A stretch of 64,000 nt of DNA from Anadara kagoshimensis (GCA_021292105.1 CM037872.1:7737291-7801290), one strand, 5' to 3'. Shown: positions 47,001-58,304, counted from the first letter of the stretch. Made by a program: numbers and translations. The notes: a model not told the origin generated them from the sequence alone.

Positions 47001-47494
47001 GCAATCATAATAAAGCACTTGACATTGGTGAAATGATAATTCATTCGAGACAGACATATATATTTATGGATAGCTATATACATCAGAGTGTGAATGGACG
47101 TCAGGAAACACGTGGTGTTTAGAAAACTGTTGAAAGTGCAAAACCAGGCGGGAAAAATCCATGTTCCTTTAATAAGAACAGTCAAAGAAAACGGAATCAT
47201 TAATATTCCAACGAATAAATCGGCTACTGCTAAATTACATAAAAATAAATTGGTTTTACTGCTGTCATCACGCATGCGCCGATTCTTAAGTATCACCAGT
47301 ATCACTAATAAATTTCCAAAAAAGGCGAATAACATAGAAAAAACTAACAGGCTCCCAAATCCGATCGTCATTGGTAGATTAAAGTAATGTATGTCGTTTA
47401 CGCCTGTGCTGTTAAGTAACGGTAATTCCGTGTATCCGGATATGGAACTATTTTCCATGTCGTTCCCGTATCCGGTTTGGGAACTATTTTCCAT
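38042..47494 (-). CDS. Class A (rhodopsin-like) G-protein-coupled receptor
   Basis: Three minus-strand exons: 46593-47494, 43949-44075 and 38042-38205, joined in phase 0 and phase 1, about 397 residues. Visible class A marks: N-glycosylation motifs before TM1, GNLLVILVI in TM1, NLAVADLF in TM2, Cys119 at the top of TM3, Trp in TM4, the loop cysteine TMQCGPP, CWLPY in TM6 and NPIIY in TM7. The DRY position reads HKY (143-145), which is unusual. The short N-terminus repeats itself (MENSSQTGY, MENSSISGY). The C-tail is Ser/Thr-rich and ends EDDVFSSDAL. Exon 1 has one apparent frameshift near 46936: GLGKAV meets TAA where KPKTMQC should continue. The ligand cannot be told; general layout resembles amine-type receptors. 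Without exon 3, exon 2 could read on to TAG at 43944. Confidence 0.9.
38281..38470 (-). mobile_element. Dispersed element D, copy 3
   Basis: Reverse-strand match to 20354 and 24528 (ttcaaagggtaataactttc; caagtttcgtgaaatagtg). It lies in GPCR intron 2. The stretch 38480-39420 beyond has a few degenerate repeats of gaaaattaaataaacagac type and no gene. Confidence 0.65.
39480..39662. mobile_element. MITE-B, copy 2
   Basis: Terminal repeats tacagtccaacctgccctaa and tttatagacaggtttgactg. Interior 'tataaaggccac' motifs and core cctaattgttcttta (reverse orientation of the core). Partial TIR-A sequence (acctgtcgaaaatttaac) directly precedes it. Confidence 0.9.
39983..41058. mobile_element. TIR-A element with 32-bp minisatellite
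   Basis: Left end tacagtacagaactgtcaaa, right end gtgttaaactttcaacggat through ctgtgctgt. Inside, about 15 units of gacaaaaagccgtcgagaga plus tagatgacagct (40082-40560), then longer degenerate repeats containing attcgcgaagctcgac. The 173-306-codon minus-strand frames are products of a 32-bp period that is open in all three frames, not genes. GPCR intron 2. Confidence 0.9.
41206..41513. mobile_element. TIR-A element, single-unit core, with poly-T
   Basis: Left end tacagaacaaacctgtctaa, core gttcggctgtccgagatatg and cagctgccaaaaag, right end gtgttacactttagacaggt through actgta. A run of about 24 T interrupts it at 41404-41427. Confidence 0.85.
41545..41815 (+). mobile_element. Dispersed element ending in gtttttctagtt
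   Basis: Starts ataccccccgctt-like and runs through gtccttccgtccttccg, aatggattttcatgaaactt and gcttgtggctcacag to tttttctagtt. Shorter relatives appear near 16530 and 24855. Class unclear; no coding capacity. Confidence 0.5.
42250..42300. repeat. (AAAAT)n/(AAAT)n microsatellite
   Basis: Tandem aaaat then aaat units in GPCR intron 2. The rest of 41820-43270 shows no recognisable feature. Confidence 0.9.
43280..43840 (+). repeat. Two copies of the 'cacgtggcgggtg' repeat
   Basis: 43280-43370 (cacgtgtggcgggtgttgct, cttacccttccggagcacct) and 43768-43840 (cttacccttccgcagcactt, tggtggaagttaaggcattt). They lie in GPCR intron 2, just downstream of exon 2. Confidence 0.6.
44076..45310 (-). repeat. 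Eight 153-bp units each carrying a truncated GPCR TM7 exon
   Basis: Copies of cactgttcatat recur at 44200, 44353, 44506, 44659, 44812, 44965, 45118 and 45271; the genuine exon has it at 44049. Spacing is 153 bp except the first at 151. In transcript order each unit has a pyrimidine tract and acceptor (tttctttctgatttcag) followed by AYCFGYMNSAC, then HSILYA and a stop in most units. The units at 44200 and 44353 have the acceptor altered to tttcaag and a different end. All lie upstream of the real TM7 exon. Confidence 0.93.
45318..45500. mobile_element. MITE-B, copy 3
   Basis: Left end tacagtcaaacctatatata, core gaacaattgggatacaactc, right end ggcggattcgattgt. It lies directly next to the last 153-bp unit. 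GPCR intron 1. Confidence 0.85.
45536..45694. mobile_element. TIR-A element, right part
   Basis: cagcttttcgagagctgctg, ctagctatcaatatctcgac, then the terminus gttaaactttcgacaggtct through actgt. The left terminus is missing. GPCR intron 1. Confidence 0.75.
45903..46237 (-). mobile_element. SINE-1, full length, minus strand
   Basis: Plus strand shows the tail first (gttgagtaatggtgttttac, cccagtcaagaatacttcac), the body, then the head reversed (gttcgaacccacgacctctc, ctttaccaactgagctat). GPCR intron 1. Confidence 0.88.
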
Positions 47495-47821
47495 GATGTT
47501 CAGATTTTAGGTGTACTTTGTAAAATAAAATCCGTTGAATACCGTTTGATTGTTTACTCTGAAATAGACAAACAAATCAGATAAGTGGAATGGAATTGAC
47601 AATATTTTTCCGAGTAGACTTTTTATATTAGCGAGGTCAGTGTGAAAATTCGGCGATAGTGGAGGAAACCGGAGCAAACCATCCCCCTGATCCTTCGGCA
47701 AGTGAACTGACAAATATTCTTAACTCAGTGTAAGATTTGGATTTGAACCTAGGCGGTTAGAAACGAATTTCAATTTAAAGACATGTAAAGACATTTTAAT
47801 AGAATTTGAATGCACATACAA

Positions 47822-47852
47822 CACAGGCACACACACACACACACACACACAC

Positions 47853-47902
<50 letters not shown>
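47822..47902. repeat. (CA)n(GA)n compound microsatellite
   Basis: About 15 CA then about 19 GA dinucleotides, upstream of the GPCR gene. A possible GPCR leader or promoter lies between 47495 and 47820, but no core element is convincing. Confidence 0.95.
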
Positions 47903-47905
<3 letters not shown>

Positions 47906-48039
47906 AAAAGCTCTTCTAAGCGTCAAACGTAAAAACTAACTATCGTTGTTGCCAACTGGGGGAAAGCTGACACATCTTAAGTAAAATATAAATGCAGTAT
48001 TGATGTTTCAATCAAAATAGAACTTTATCTTTCATTTAA

Positions 48040-49200
48040 AGAGGTAAAACGTTAAACAATTGCTTTCATGAAGGTGGCGAAATAAAATACCTTTATAACA
48101 CAGGTACGCATATATATATTAGTGTTTTCAACGAATTTTTAAACATGTAGGTAATTTGAGTGTCGGACTATTGTAGAGAAATGTGTATTGGCAAGTTTTA
48201 CATAAATAAATAAATACATGTTAATAAATATAAATAAAAAGTAAACAAATAAATATACAAATTTGAAATAAATAAATATTTGATTCAAACTTTACTACTG
48301 TTTAAAAAACAACAACATTCTTACCTATTATTAGAACATTTTACATAGAGATAACAGTGGTATGCCTTCTAATCTGTGAGGACGAGCACCTGTACAATAA
48401 AGAAGTTAAAATGTACTTGTTATATCTGTATAAATAGACCTGGGTTATTCCAACTCATCAATAGTACCTAGAAAGAAGAAATAGGACCGACATCAAGATT
48501 GTAGGCAAACAACATTGACCTGTCCGATTGACCTTTAATTTGAATAGTTATTATGGACAAGTTTATTTATGCATAAGGGGCACGGGTGTATATTTCGTCT
48601 ACGTCATACATTGTTCTTGTATTTACAGCAACTATTAACACTACCAACGTATTGTGTGGCTCCGATATTGATATTGTAAAGGGGTTCGCCGCTGTACCAC
48701 GTGATACCTTCTAACGTGTCCGTGAAACGCTTGTTTCCAATGGACATGGAATCGCACAATATGACGTTTTCCCGTAAAAACGACGTTATTCCGGGAATTT
48801 GTGACGTTGACGTTTTCCAAAATGTTCCGCACAAACGTTAAGAGGTATTGATCACGTGGTACGGCGGCGAACCCCTATTGAAAGGTCAAGCAGACAGGTC
48901 ATTGTTGTTTCACTAAACTTAGCATGACGTCATTAATTAGATACGTCCGCCATAAAGAAAAAAATAATGAGCACCATGTTTTTTAAACGACTTTTTTTAA
49001 ACAGTGTAATTGTGTAAGTACAAACGATATTTTGAAGTACACGCAATAAAGTACATGTATTGCAAACCAAAATTTCAAAATAAAGAATGACAAAACAGAA
49101 AACAAAGCAATCGAGAATTTGATATAATTAATATGTACTAATCAAGGAAAGCAACATACGAGTATATATATAATCGAAATAAATGATTAAATTTCACTAG
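48040..49200 (+). repeat. Roughly 1.1-kb direct duplication, copy 1
   Basis: Aligned blocks with copy 2 at 50430-51360: gtgaaataaaatacctt type start, cttacctattattagaac, ggtatgccttctaatctg, aataggaccgac, aaaggtcaagcagacaggtc and agatacgtccgccat. It contains MITE-E at 48681-48875, absent at the same place in copy 2. Position 49200-49980 has no clear feature beyond a LINE-like scrap at about 49650-49740. Confidence 0.85.
48681..48875. mobile_element. MITE-E, copy 1
   Basis: 195 bp with terminal inverted repeats ggggttcgccgctgtaccac and gtggtacggcggcgaacccc. Copy 2 at 51430-51624 has the same length in opposite orientation. Both have internal acgtt/aacgt palindromic character. A chance frame crosses it; no transposase. 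Confidence 0.92.
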
Positions 49201-49644
49201 AATTTAAAAAAAGAACTGGTCCCAGTTTCATAATGATTTTCCTTCACTTAAATCTGGGAGATTTAAAACTTTTAGAATTTTGTTAATTTGCAAGATATTG
49301 AACAATTTTAGGTGTTACTTTAAAAAAACATATCAAACTTGTAACATTTGTATCATGTATTTGTATTGTATTTTAGATAGAATGTTTATTCGTAGTTCCG
49401 AAAAAATTGTCAAATTTGCTAAATTTATGGAAAATTTTAGTTAAGGAATGATTGTGAAACTGGGAACTGGTATCTCTTTATTTTTACACAACTAGTTTCA
49501 TTGAAATTCATGAGCCTGTGTGTGTTTGTTTTTTAATTCTAGTGAAGTCTTATCATTTATTTGAATTAAATACTACTTTGTGCATGACTATGATGTTATT
49601 TGAAGCTATTGTGGTCTAATACTTTATTGAAAATAGATATACTA

Positions 49645-49745
49645 AAGGCTATTAGTGCCGCACGCAAGGACCAGCACTAACAAGTCCTTCCTGTCACGGA
49701 CCATAAGAAGCTGGAATATATAGTCTCCCAGTACAAGCCATCAGT
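49645..49745 (+). mobile_element. Possible LINE 3' scrap
   Basis: gcacgcaaggaccagcacta and cacggaccataagaagctgg resemble the block at 52575-52645. In one frame they read like the 'FP.T...WN.LP' end of non-LTR reverse transcriptase ORFs. Short and uncertain. Confidence 0.3.
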
Positions 49746-50054
49746 GCCACCCCCTGTTTGAGCCTTGCAGTGGCCTGTTAATAAGCTGAGAAACAAACAA
49801 TCCAGTATTAAGGTCGCAATTGTTTGTATGGGAATTTTCCTTTTTACGCATACAAGATATTTATAGCATCCCGTCTCAATCATTAAAGAATGTGAACTTA
49901 ATGTAAATTTAGCCAGAATAGACTGTAGTTTAAAAACATATTTTGATTAATAGATTGCAAATTCATTATTCACAATACTGAAATGGAAATTAGATTTTTA
50001 AGAAATATTTCATCAAACATTGAGGTGGTTATACATGTATATCCCTATACTAGG

Positions 50055-50071
50055 AAACAACAAAAACAACG

Positions 50072-50156
<85 letters not shown>

Positions 50157-50250
50157 AAACAACGACAACAACAACAACAACAATAACACTAACAAAACCA
50201 CCACCATCACAAACAACAATACACTACCACTAACAATAGCAACAATAACA
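50055..50250. repeat. (AAC)n microsatellite with CGAC and ATC variants
   Basis: About 190 bp of aac/aaca repeats. Poly-Gln and poly-Asn frames across it are artefacts. Confidence 0.95.
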
Positions 50251-50429
50251 ACAATATCGCCCCCACTGTTCTTTTCTGAAAGTCAATCGTATCGTTGCCA
50301 AGTTGGAAGATGTAAAGTATTGGTGTTTCATCCAAGACAGCTTAACTGATACAACACAAACTTTATCTTTTAAATCAAGGTTGTATTTGTTGCAATTAAA
50401 AGTTAAACAATCACTCCCAATACTCACTT

Positions 50430-51360
50430 TAAATGAAGGTGGTGAAATAAAATACCTTTCGAACACACGTACGCATATATACTTTACATCACATTTGTAA
50501 ACACTCAAGTAGTCCGAGTGTCAGACTATTGTACTGTACTATTAGTCGTAAATAAATAAATACATGTTAAATGATAAAAATAAATAAATAGATAAATAAA
50601 AAATAAAATAAATAAAATAAAACAAAATAAAATAAAGAATAAACAAATAAATAAACAGTAGCAAACAATAAATACACTTACCTAATATTAGAACATTTTA
50701 CATACAGAAAACAGTGGTATGCCTTCTAATCTGTTCTAACAAGCACCTGTACAATAAAGAAGTTAAAGTGTACTTGTTATATATGTATAAATAGACCTGG
50801 GTTATTCCAACTTATCAATAATACCTAGAAAGAAGAAATAGGACCGAAATCAAGATTATAGGGAAACAACATTGACCTGTCCGCTTGAACTTTTATTGAA
50901 TATTAATCATGGACAAGTTCATTTATGCATAGGGGACACAGAGGTGTATATTTCGTAAACATCATTGGAAACATACATTGTTTTTGTAATAACTGCGACT
51001 CCTACACTGTCTATGTATTGGGAGGTTCCTCCAATATGAATATTTAAAATGAAAGGTCAAGCAGACAGGTCATTGTTGTTTGCCTATACTTAGCATGACG
51101 TCAGTAATAAGATACGTCCGCCATGCAGAAAAAATAATGAGCTACTTGTTTTTTTAAACATGACCTATTTTAAACAGTGTAAGAGGAGTAACAGTCATAA
51201 CATGTAAGTACATACGACATTTAAATTTGAAAAGTACATGCAATAGTAGTACATGTATTGTCCATCAAAATTTATAAATAAAGAGAGACAAAAACAGAAA
51301 ACAAAGATATACATCAATCAAGGAGGAGCAACACACACACATATATAATCAAAGTTAATA
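50430..51360 (+). repeat. Roughly 1.1-kb direct duplication, copy 2
   Basis: Same order of blocks as 48040-49200. At the spot where copy 1 has MITE-E, this copy reads aatatttaaaatgaaaggtc, an empty site. It includes an (AAATA)n tract at 50570-50660. Confidence 0.85.
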
Positions 51361-51429
51361 AGACTTCGCTATATTAAAAAAACAAAACTTTGTATCACTT
51401 CATTATTACTTAACTAGTTTCATATAAAT

Positions 51430-51624
51430 GGGGTTCGCCGCCGTACCATGTGATCAATACCTCTTAACGTTTGTGCGGAACATTTTGGAAAACGTCAACG
51501 TCACAAATTCCCGGAATAACGTCGTTTTTACAGGAAAACGTCATATTGTGAGATTCCATGTCCATCGGAAACAAGCGTTTCACAGACACGTTAGAAGGTA
51601 TCACGTGGTACAGCGGCGAACCCC
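51430..51624. mobile_element. MITE-E, copy 2 (inverted)
   Basis: 195 bp, ends ggggttcgccgccgtaccat and ggtacagcggcgaacccc. It is the reverse orientation of the copy at 48681 and lies just beyond the end of duplication copy 2. Confidence 0.92.
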
Positions 51625-51743
51625 ATTCATAAGGAATATGAAAAAAAACTGATTGAATTTTTTGTAATCATAGTAATACGGTATGTACTTGTACAAGACA
51701 AATGTTATTTGAGTTTTGTGGTCAGTTATGTGATAAAAACTCC

Positions 51744-52437
51744 GTGTAATGTAATAAAACCAGGTATCGCGTTTTGTGATAAAATTTCCGTGTAATGTAA
51801 AGAAGAAATTTGGCCAATTAAAGGCCAACAATTTTGTTCCAACCCCTGACTTTGTCGTTGATATTTAGCCGACTAGCTGAGGATAAGTGTAGTCTAATCT
51901 TGACCATTGTCACTTTATATGATATGTATTTTAATGACATGGACCCAAGGGCTCCCGACATTACAGACTTTATTCACAATCAAGAAAAAATGACATTGCA
52001 TCTTTACTGACCCAAAATTATATTGATCTTGAATATCAAGTGACGTCTCCATTTTAATTTGTTTACCTGGTAGGGTTCATTCAACCAACAACAAAGAGTT
52101 AATATTGCTATTAATTCGTTATTTTGACTTTGCTTCAAGGACCCTTTATAAATATTTGAAATATTTTAATAACCTTTTTCTATATACTGATAGAACTAGG
52201 CCGTAGAACCTTCTTGGTCCATGTAACTAAAATACATGTTACATAAAGCGAATATGGCCTTCAACTTAGGTAAATAATAGTCTTCACTTATCATTTGCCC
52301 TTGACACCGTTGGCTCAAGGTCAACGTCAAGGTCAGTGGTTGGAACGATATCGTTGACCCTTAATTTGCCTAACATTACATGGAAATTTTATTACATAAT
52401 TACGCGAAATGTTGTTTTATTACATTACACGTCGTTT
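51744..52437. mobile_element. Possible TIR element of ~690 bp
   Basis: The left end (cgtgtaatgtaataaaacca, then ataaaatttccgtgtaa) and right end (ttacatggaaattttattac, then gttttattacattacacg) are imperfect inverted repeats over about 53 bp. The interior has no long ORF. Further 'attacattac' motifs follow to 52530. Confidence 0.6.
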
Positions 52438-52559
52438 TTTATTACATAACAGGTGTTATTACATTACAAGAAGAAAATTACCACACTACAAGATGGGTAT
52501 TACATTACTTGGCATTGCTACATAACACGGCGTGACACGGTCTTATACTTTAAATACTT

Positions 52560-52745
52560 TATACTAGAGGGTCATGATGGCTCACGCAAGGACCAACACT
52601 ACTCATCATTCCTTCCCGTCACGGTTCATAAGAAGCTGGATCAGCCTGGACAACCACCACCAGCAACAACAACAATTACAACAACAACAATTACAACAAC
52701 AGCAAAAACAACAACAAAAACATAAAACAACAACAACAACACGGA
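52560..52745 (+). mobile_element. LINE-like 3' scrap with (CAA)n tail
   Basis: Frame reads SRKDQHYSSFLPVTVHKKLD, similar to the fragment at 49650, and then runs into caacaacaac repeats to 52741. I cannot assign a LINE clade. Confidence 0.35.
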
Positions 52746-53244
52746 ATTTCCTAAATTCTACGCTTCAACTGATATTGAAGATGACTTTAAAACATTTGAA
52801 AAAAGAAAAGTATCGGATCGTACCAAATAAATAAACTTTAGTTTTTAAAGAAAAAAACCCGTAAAAATTGATAGTATATCACACTATCGACATACAAACC
52901 GGAACTTCCCAAACTTCCCGGAAAAACATAAAAAGTAGGACGATAAAAAATGTTTATACTTTAATAGTTTCTGAAGAAAAAACATAAAAAATAGAAATAG
53001 ATAGGGTGTGATATAAAAAAGATAAAACTGAGATAAATAACAAGATACGCCATGATTAATGGTGGTCCACACACGTGACTGATAGATACAGGCATGCGCA
53101 CAACATGTTTGTCTGAGAATGATGAAATGCTTCATTGAAACATATACAGACGTGATAGATAAGAAGGGGTTATAATTACGTCATTTGATAAAACAAGACA
53201 CAAATATAGTTTTAGTTCAAAGTATCAAAGAAGGCCGCGACTAC

Positions 53245-53282
53245 CAGTGTGTGTGTGTGTGTGTGCGTTTGTGTGTGTGTGA
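53245..53282. repeat. (GT)n microsatellite
   Basis: About 18 GT dinucleotides with one gcgttt interruption. The surrounding 52750-53530 shows no gene. Confidence 0.9.
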
Positions 53283-53533
53283 GAAAGAGGAGTTGTGGTG
53301 ATTTACGCTCTAGTCAAGATTAATATATCAAGGCGATTAGTTCTTGGATGGCGCAGGAATCTGGCGTTCCCGGAAAATAAATTAGACAAGCAAACCGACA
53401 AACTGTCTTACACTATATATACATCTAGGATGTCTTAGCGGGTTTAGAACCTAAGCAGTGAGCGGCTTTGTAATCTATAATAGAACTTCGTCAATGGATA
53501 CCTTTCGTCGAAAACGCTTTCTTTTTTCATTGA

Positions 53534-53952
53534 TACAGTTACAGACCTGTCTTAAGTTTAACACTTACCTAACAATATGTAGTCTAAGCTCGGCTATCAA
53601 GCCACCGAGATACGGATAGCTAGTGATAGAAAAACTGTCGAGAGATAGATAACAGCTGTCAAAAAGCAGTACAATTTAGCTAACGACGGGTCGAGATAAA
53701 CGTTAAAAATTTGTTCTCTTAATGTTTATAAACTTTCGACAGATATAGATCGGTTCTGTTTACTAACAAAGTAGTGTCGAGTCGACAGCTCACCTCGATC
53801 CCTCGTTAGCTATATCTCGACATTTTTTCGTTAGCTGCTGTCTATATCTCGGCAGCTTTTTATCACTAGCTGTCCATATCTCGATCACTTTAAGCCGACC
53901 TTCGCTACATTTTGTTAACTCAGTGTTAAACTTTAGACAGGTCTGTACTGTA
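53534..53952. mobile_element. Two TIR-A elements, adjacent or fused
   Basis: First: tacagttacagacctgtctt, a core with gccaccgagatacggatagc, end aaactttcgacagatatag (about 53762). Second: reversed core (gttagctatatctcgacat, gctgtccatatctcgatcac) and right end gttaaactttagacaggtct through gtactgtac. Confidence 0.8.
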
Positions 53953-54249
53953 CATGTAGTTTATTTACTGCCAGATAAGTTATGTTATTGTGTGTTTTTC
54001 TCGTCTAGCATAGTAACATTTTCAATGACCTAAAATATTCAGACTGTAACACAATTACCAATTAACACATAATTGAGTGATTGATATAGTTGCCAAACAA
54101 AAAACTAAAAAAAACTATTAACAGAAGTGTACTAATTCCTATATTTGAACGTATTAATTACAACATTAATGGAATCCATTATCATTGGAATTCAAAAACG
54201 GAAATTGGTTTTTTATTAACTACATTTTAAAATGAAATACACTAGAAAG

Positions 54250-54475
54250 GACCTATGGGCTTTAGATGTCCTTCGGAAGAGAACTTATAAAAACTGATGC
54301 CCCGTGTCCCAGCAGGCGTTACACGTTAAAGAATCTCCCCGCACATTGTCCTTAGCGCACTGCAAAGGTAAAAATTTCTGCTACTTCATCTATACGCGGC
54401 TAGTGACATCTCGATACAAGTGAAGTATTCTTGACTGGGATGTAAAACCCCATTCAATCAATCAAAAGTATCAAT
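54250..54475 (+). mobile_element. SINE-1, 5'-truncated, diverged
   Basis: Body and tail (aactgatgccccgtgtccca, gcacattgtccttagcgca, cttgactgggatgtaaaac) with a (caat)n end. From 54480 to 55780 no feature is recognised. Confidence 0.75.
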
Positions 54476-55780
54476 AAAAGGTATTTAATTCTTTCAAAAT
54501 ATCTCGGTTTTAACGAAGATAGATAACAAGAGTAAAACATCAGAGAGATTTTTTTTTTAGAAAAAAAGCGAAATGTAAATATAACTGTCTAGTATGCGTT
54601 ATTTCTCGACAGTTAAATGGTTACATTTACATTTTGCATTAAAAAAAATCTTATTTATTTGTTTAATCATGAAAGAAATTTAAAACGCTGCCTTTTGACA
54701 TGCCTGTTCAGTTGCTGGAACAGCCAATAAATGACGTCATGCAGAGATGCATAAGCATATGGAATAAGTAACGTCGCTTTATGAATGTTAATTATGGTCA
54801 TACATGTATATTATACCAACGCAAACTAGTTGGAGGGGTTATACACAATGTCGTCCAGTATAAAATCGCGTTCGGGCCATATCTTACAGCTGCTTTTAAC
54901 GACTGCCATAACATTTCACATTGAAAATCTTCATGGTCCAAAGGTGTGTCATGACCCTGAACCAAGGTCATATCGAAAAGGTCAAGGTCGTGGGCAAACA
55001 TTAAAAGTTTTGAATGAGGCTATTTGACTTTAAAGAGACAGTTCTAGTTACATGAGGTCTTAAACAGAGTTTTGTAAAACAGAAGCATTACACATTTCTG
55101 CACACCGCCGTATTATAAAAGAACATCAAGAGAAAAGTCATTTTTTACACTTGAGGTAAATCTGTTATTACTTACAGAAATAACTAACACATTGTTTGCT
55201 TCATCAACAAAAGAGAAAGAATACAGCAACTACTCGAGACTATTTGGAACACTAATGTTACCCTCCCATTTACGCTCTACTTAGATATAATACATTGTAA
55301 TTACGCGTCTAATAGACGAATAATAACATGTGTTAAAGCAATCAATCAATTGCATGGAAGAACACCCCGGAAAATACATATTACTAAACCGGTTTTAATT
55401 TTGCAGCACTAGACGGCCATTTCGGACCAAACTTGATGGAATCAAAATATTTTAAGATTTTTAAGTTTTTCCCCCGTCAAGGTTGGAAAGAAATGTAGGT
55501 GATAATAACACAGCCTCAGTTAAAATACAAGTTCTGCAAAACAATTTGAAAGTCAAATGCACGCGTTATGGAAGTCATGTGCACAAGTTCGAAATATATT
55601 TCTTCGTGTCATCAAAGAAAGGAGCCCCGTACCCCATCTGCACGTCAAATATGAATTTTACTGTCAAAACAAACCCCCATCACACCTCAACCTCCGGAAA
55701 ACTATTTAATTCACCAAACCAAACTTAACCCCCGCGATATAAATAAAAGAATACCCAAAAGTTTTTCTCAACCCCATATA

Positions 55781-55967
55781 TACAGCCAAACCTGTCTATT
55801 AAAAGCCACCCAAGGGAAACTTAAAGTAGCCTTTAAGGTTAGACGGCCGTTATGTATAGGTCAGGTTAAAATCACAAATAAAGAGAGGAATTGGGATAAA
55901 AATTTACAGGGCTTTAAAAGCAGGTGTCCCTTTTATAGAGTTGGCCTTTAAGAACGGTTCGGCTGTA
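55781..55967. mobile_element. MITE-B, copy 4
   Basis: Left end tacagccaaacctgtctatt, core gaggaattgggataaa, right end aacggttcggctgta. Confidence 0.88.
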
Positions 55968-56163
55968 TTATATGCCCCATTTTATACGACCTGGTATTCG
56001 AGCACTCGGAATTTTTTGTGGAATGTTTTACCCATCAATCATAAAAGCCGGCTACAAAAAGTGAACATACAGCGAAAGTGTGTGAATAACAACATAAAGA
56101 AGATGAAGATGTTCTCTGACAAAAACTGACTATAGAAAGCATGCACAATGCAAGTAATATTGA

Positions 56164-56979
56164 TGCGGACCTGCCAAAAGTTTAACACTTGGTTAACAAA
56201 AAAAGTCGAAGCTCGCTGTCGAGTTTCCGAGATATGGATACAAAAGCTGCCGAGAGATATACGGCAGCTGTCAAAAAGCTGTCGAGAGATAGAAAACAGC
56301 TGCCAAAAAGCTGTCGATAGATAGATAACAGCTGGCAAAAAGATGTTGAGAGATAGATAACAGCTGCTAAAAAGCTGTCGAGAGATAGATAACAGCTGCT
56401 AAAAAGTTGTCGAGAGATAGATAACAGCTGCCAAAAAGCTGTCGAGAGATAGATAACAGCTAGCTGCCAAAAAGCTGTCGATAGATAGATAACAGCTGCT
56501 AAAAAGCTGTCGACAGATTAGATAACAGCTGCCAAAAATCTGTCGAGAGATAGATAACAGCTCCCAAAAAGCTGTCGACAGATTAGATAACAGCTGCCAA
56601 AAATCTGTCGAGAGATAGATAACAGCTGCTAAAAAGCTGTCGAGAGATAGATAACAGCTGCCAAAAAGCTGTCGACAGATTAGATAACAGCTACCAAAAA
56701 TCTGTCGAGAGATAGATAACAGCTGCCAAAAAGCTGTCGAGAGATAGATAAAAGCTGCCAAAAAGCTGTCGAGAGATAGATAAAAGCTGCTAAAAAGCTG
56801 TGGAGAGATAGATAACAGCTGCTAAAAAGCTGTCGAGAGATAGATAACAGCTGCCAAAAAGCTGTCGAGAGATAGATAACAGCTGCTAAAAAGCTGTGGA
56901 GAAATGTTGTGGGGCCTAGGTTAGCTGCCGATTTGGCACTTATTCGTTAGCTTAGTGTTAAACTTTTGACAGGTCTGTA
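56164..56979. mobile_element. TIR-A element with 32-bp minisatellite (largest)
   Basis: Left end gcggacctgccaaaagttta, right end cttagtgttaaacttttgac plus aggtctgta. About 21 units of gctgtcgagagatagataac plus agctgccaaaaa at 56250-56900, with cgacagattag variants in alternate units. Long minus frames are repeat artefacts. Confidence 0.92.
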
Positions 56980-57055
56980 AGATAGTTTTACATACCACCA
57001 GCAGGCAAGAATGTGTCTGAAGATTCTGAAATTTATAATAATTCAACATCCACAA

Positions 57056-57195
57056 ATTGTACATGAAAGTTCCATACAAATCCAAATTATGAAACTAGAA
57101 AATAACTGCTGCAGTTTTGTAGAATACAAATCCAAATTATGAAACTAGAAAATAACTGCTGCAGTTTTGTAGAATACAAATCCAAATTATGAAAA
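57056..57195. repeat. 50-bp repeat, about 2.5 units
   Basis: tacaaatccaaattatgaaa plus ctagaaaataactgctgcag recur. Further diverged blocks to 57960 (tcatttatcgg, caggcatagtgtaaa, aaaccgcaaattttg) suggest an older ~130-bp tandem series. Confidence 0.75.
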
Positions 57196-58048
57196 AAATC
57201 ACAACAGAACTGGGAAACAACATCTATAATATCAAAGATCGCAGATTGTATTATACAATTTAATATCTTCGACTCTTTTTCATAAGCTAGTTGTCAAATT
57301 TTCGACAGGGCTGTAGTGTATTAAGAATTCCACGTTCACAGATAACACATGAAAGTTCATCGATTTCACAATAGATTCCAAATTATAAATAATTCTAACG
57401 TCTTATTTGTATCAAAGATTCCAGATTATATTATTTTCCGATTCCTTTTCGTTAGCTAGGTGTCAAACTTTCGACAAGACTGTACTATATGTGCGTTTTA
57501 GAATTCCATGTTAACAGGTTCCTCAAATTTTGAAGTATTCACAATACACGCAATATAGAACTCCAAATATTGAAGAAGAAAAAACCAAAAGAATTATGAA
57601 ACTTGTTATAATCTCTGCATGTATCAAATTTAAGTCAGGGTTTAAACTCTCTCTTCATTTATCGGATGTTTGTTGCAGGCATAGTGTAAATTAAAGATTT
57701 ATTTTTGAAGAATCGCAACAAAACCGCAAATTTTGAATATTCAACAAAAGAATTACAAAACTTTGTAATAAACTCTACATGTATCAAAGAATAATGATTA
57801 TATAAGTTACGGTTTAAACTTTATCTTTATTTATCGGAGAGAGTTTTTCGCAGGCAAAAGACTCAATTTAGAAAAATTCACAACAAAACCCCAAATTTTG
57901 AAAATTTAACAACAGAATTGCGTTCCTAATTACAACCTTTATATGTCTAAAAATTTTGGATTATATCTCATCTCTTCATTTATCGTTTGATTTTTGCAAG
58001 ACAGGCACAGTGTAAAACAAAGAAAAAGACTTAATTCTGAAGAATTAA

Positions 58049-58049
<1 letters not shown>

Positions 58050-58090
<41 letters not shown>
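58050..58090. repeat. A homopolymer (~41)
   Basis: Unbroken A run; a T run follows at 58182-58208. Confidence 0.97.
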
Positions 58091-58092
<2 letters not shown>

Positions 58093-58304
58093 CAACCTCC
58101 AAATTTCGAACATTTCACAACTGAGTTACGCATCTCATTGCATTATATCTTTATCTCTTCATTTATCGGAATGATGTCGCATTTTTTTTTTTTTTTTATT
58201 TTTTTTTTACTATATTTTTTGAAACACAGATATAGTGTAAAACAAAGAGTTGCCTTGACTATGAACTAAACAAATTATGTACTAACTGCCTACCATGTGG
58301 ACCC

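Noticed and set aside
47094-47387. 97-codon plus-strand ORF
   Set aside because: Antisense shadow of GPCR exon 1.
50013-50219. Poly-Leu, poly-Asn and poly-Gln frames
   Set aside because: Three frames of an AAC microsatellite; no start context or conserved flank.
56399-56761. 120-codon minus-strand frame
   Set aside because: 32-bp minisatellite in TIR-A; no independent coding signal.
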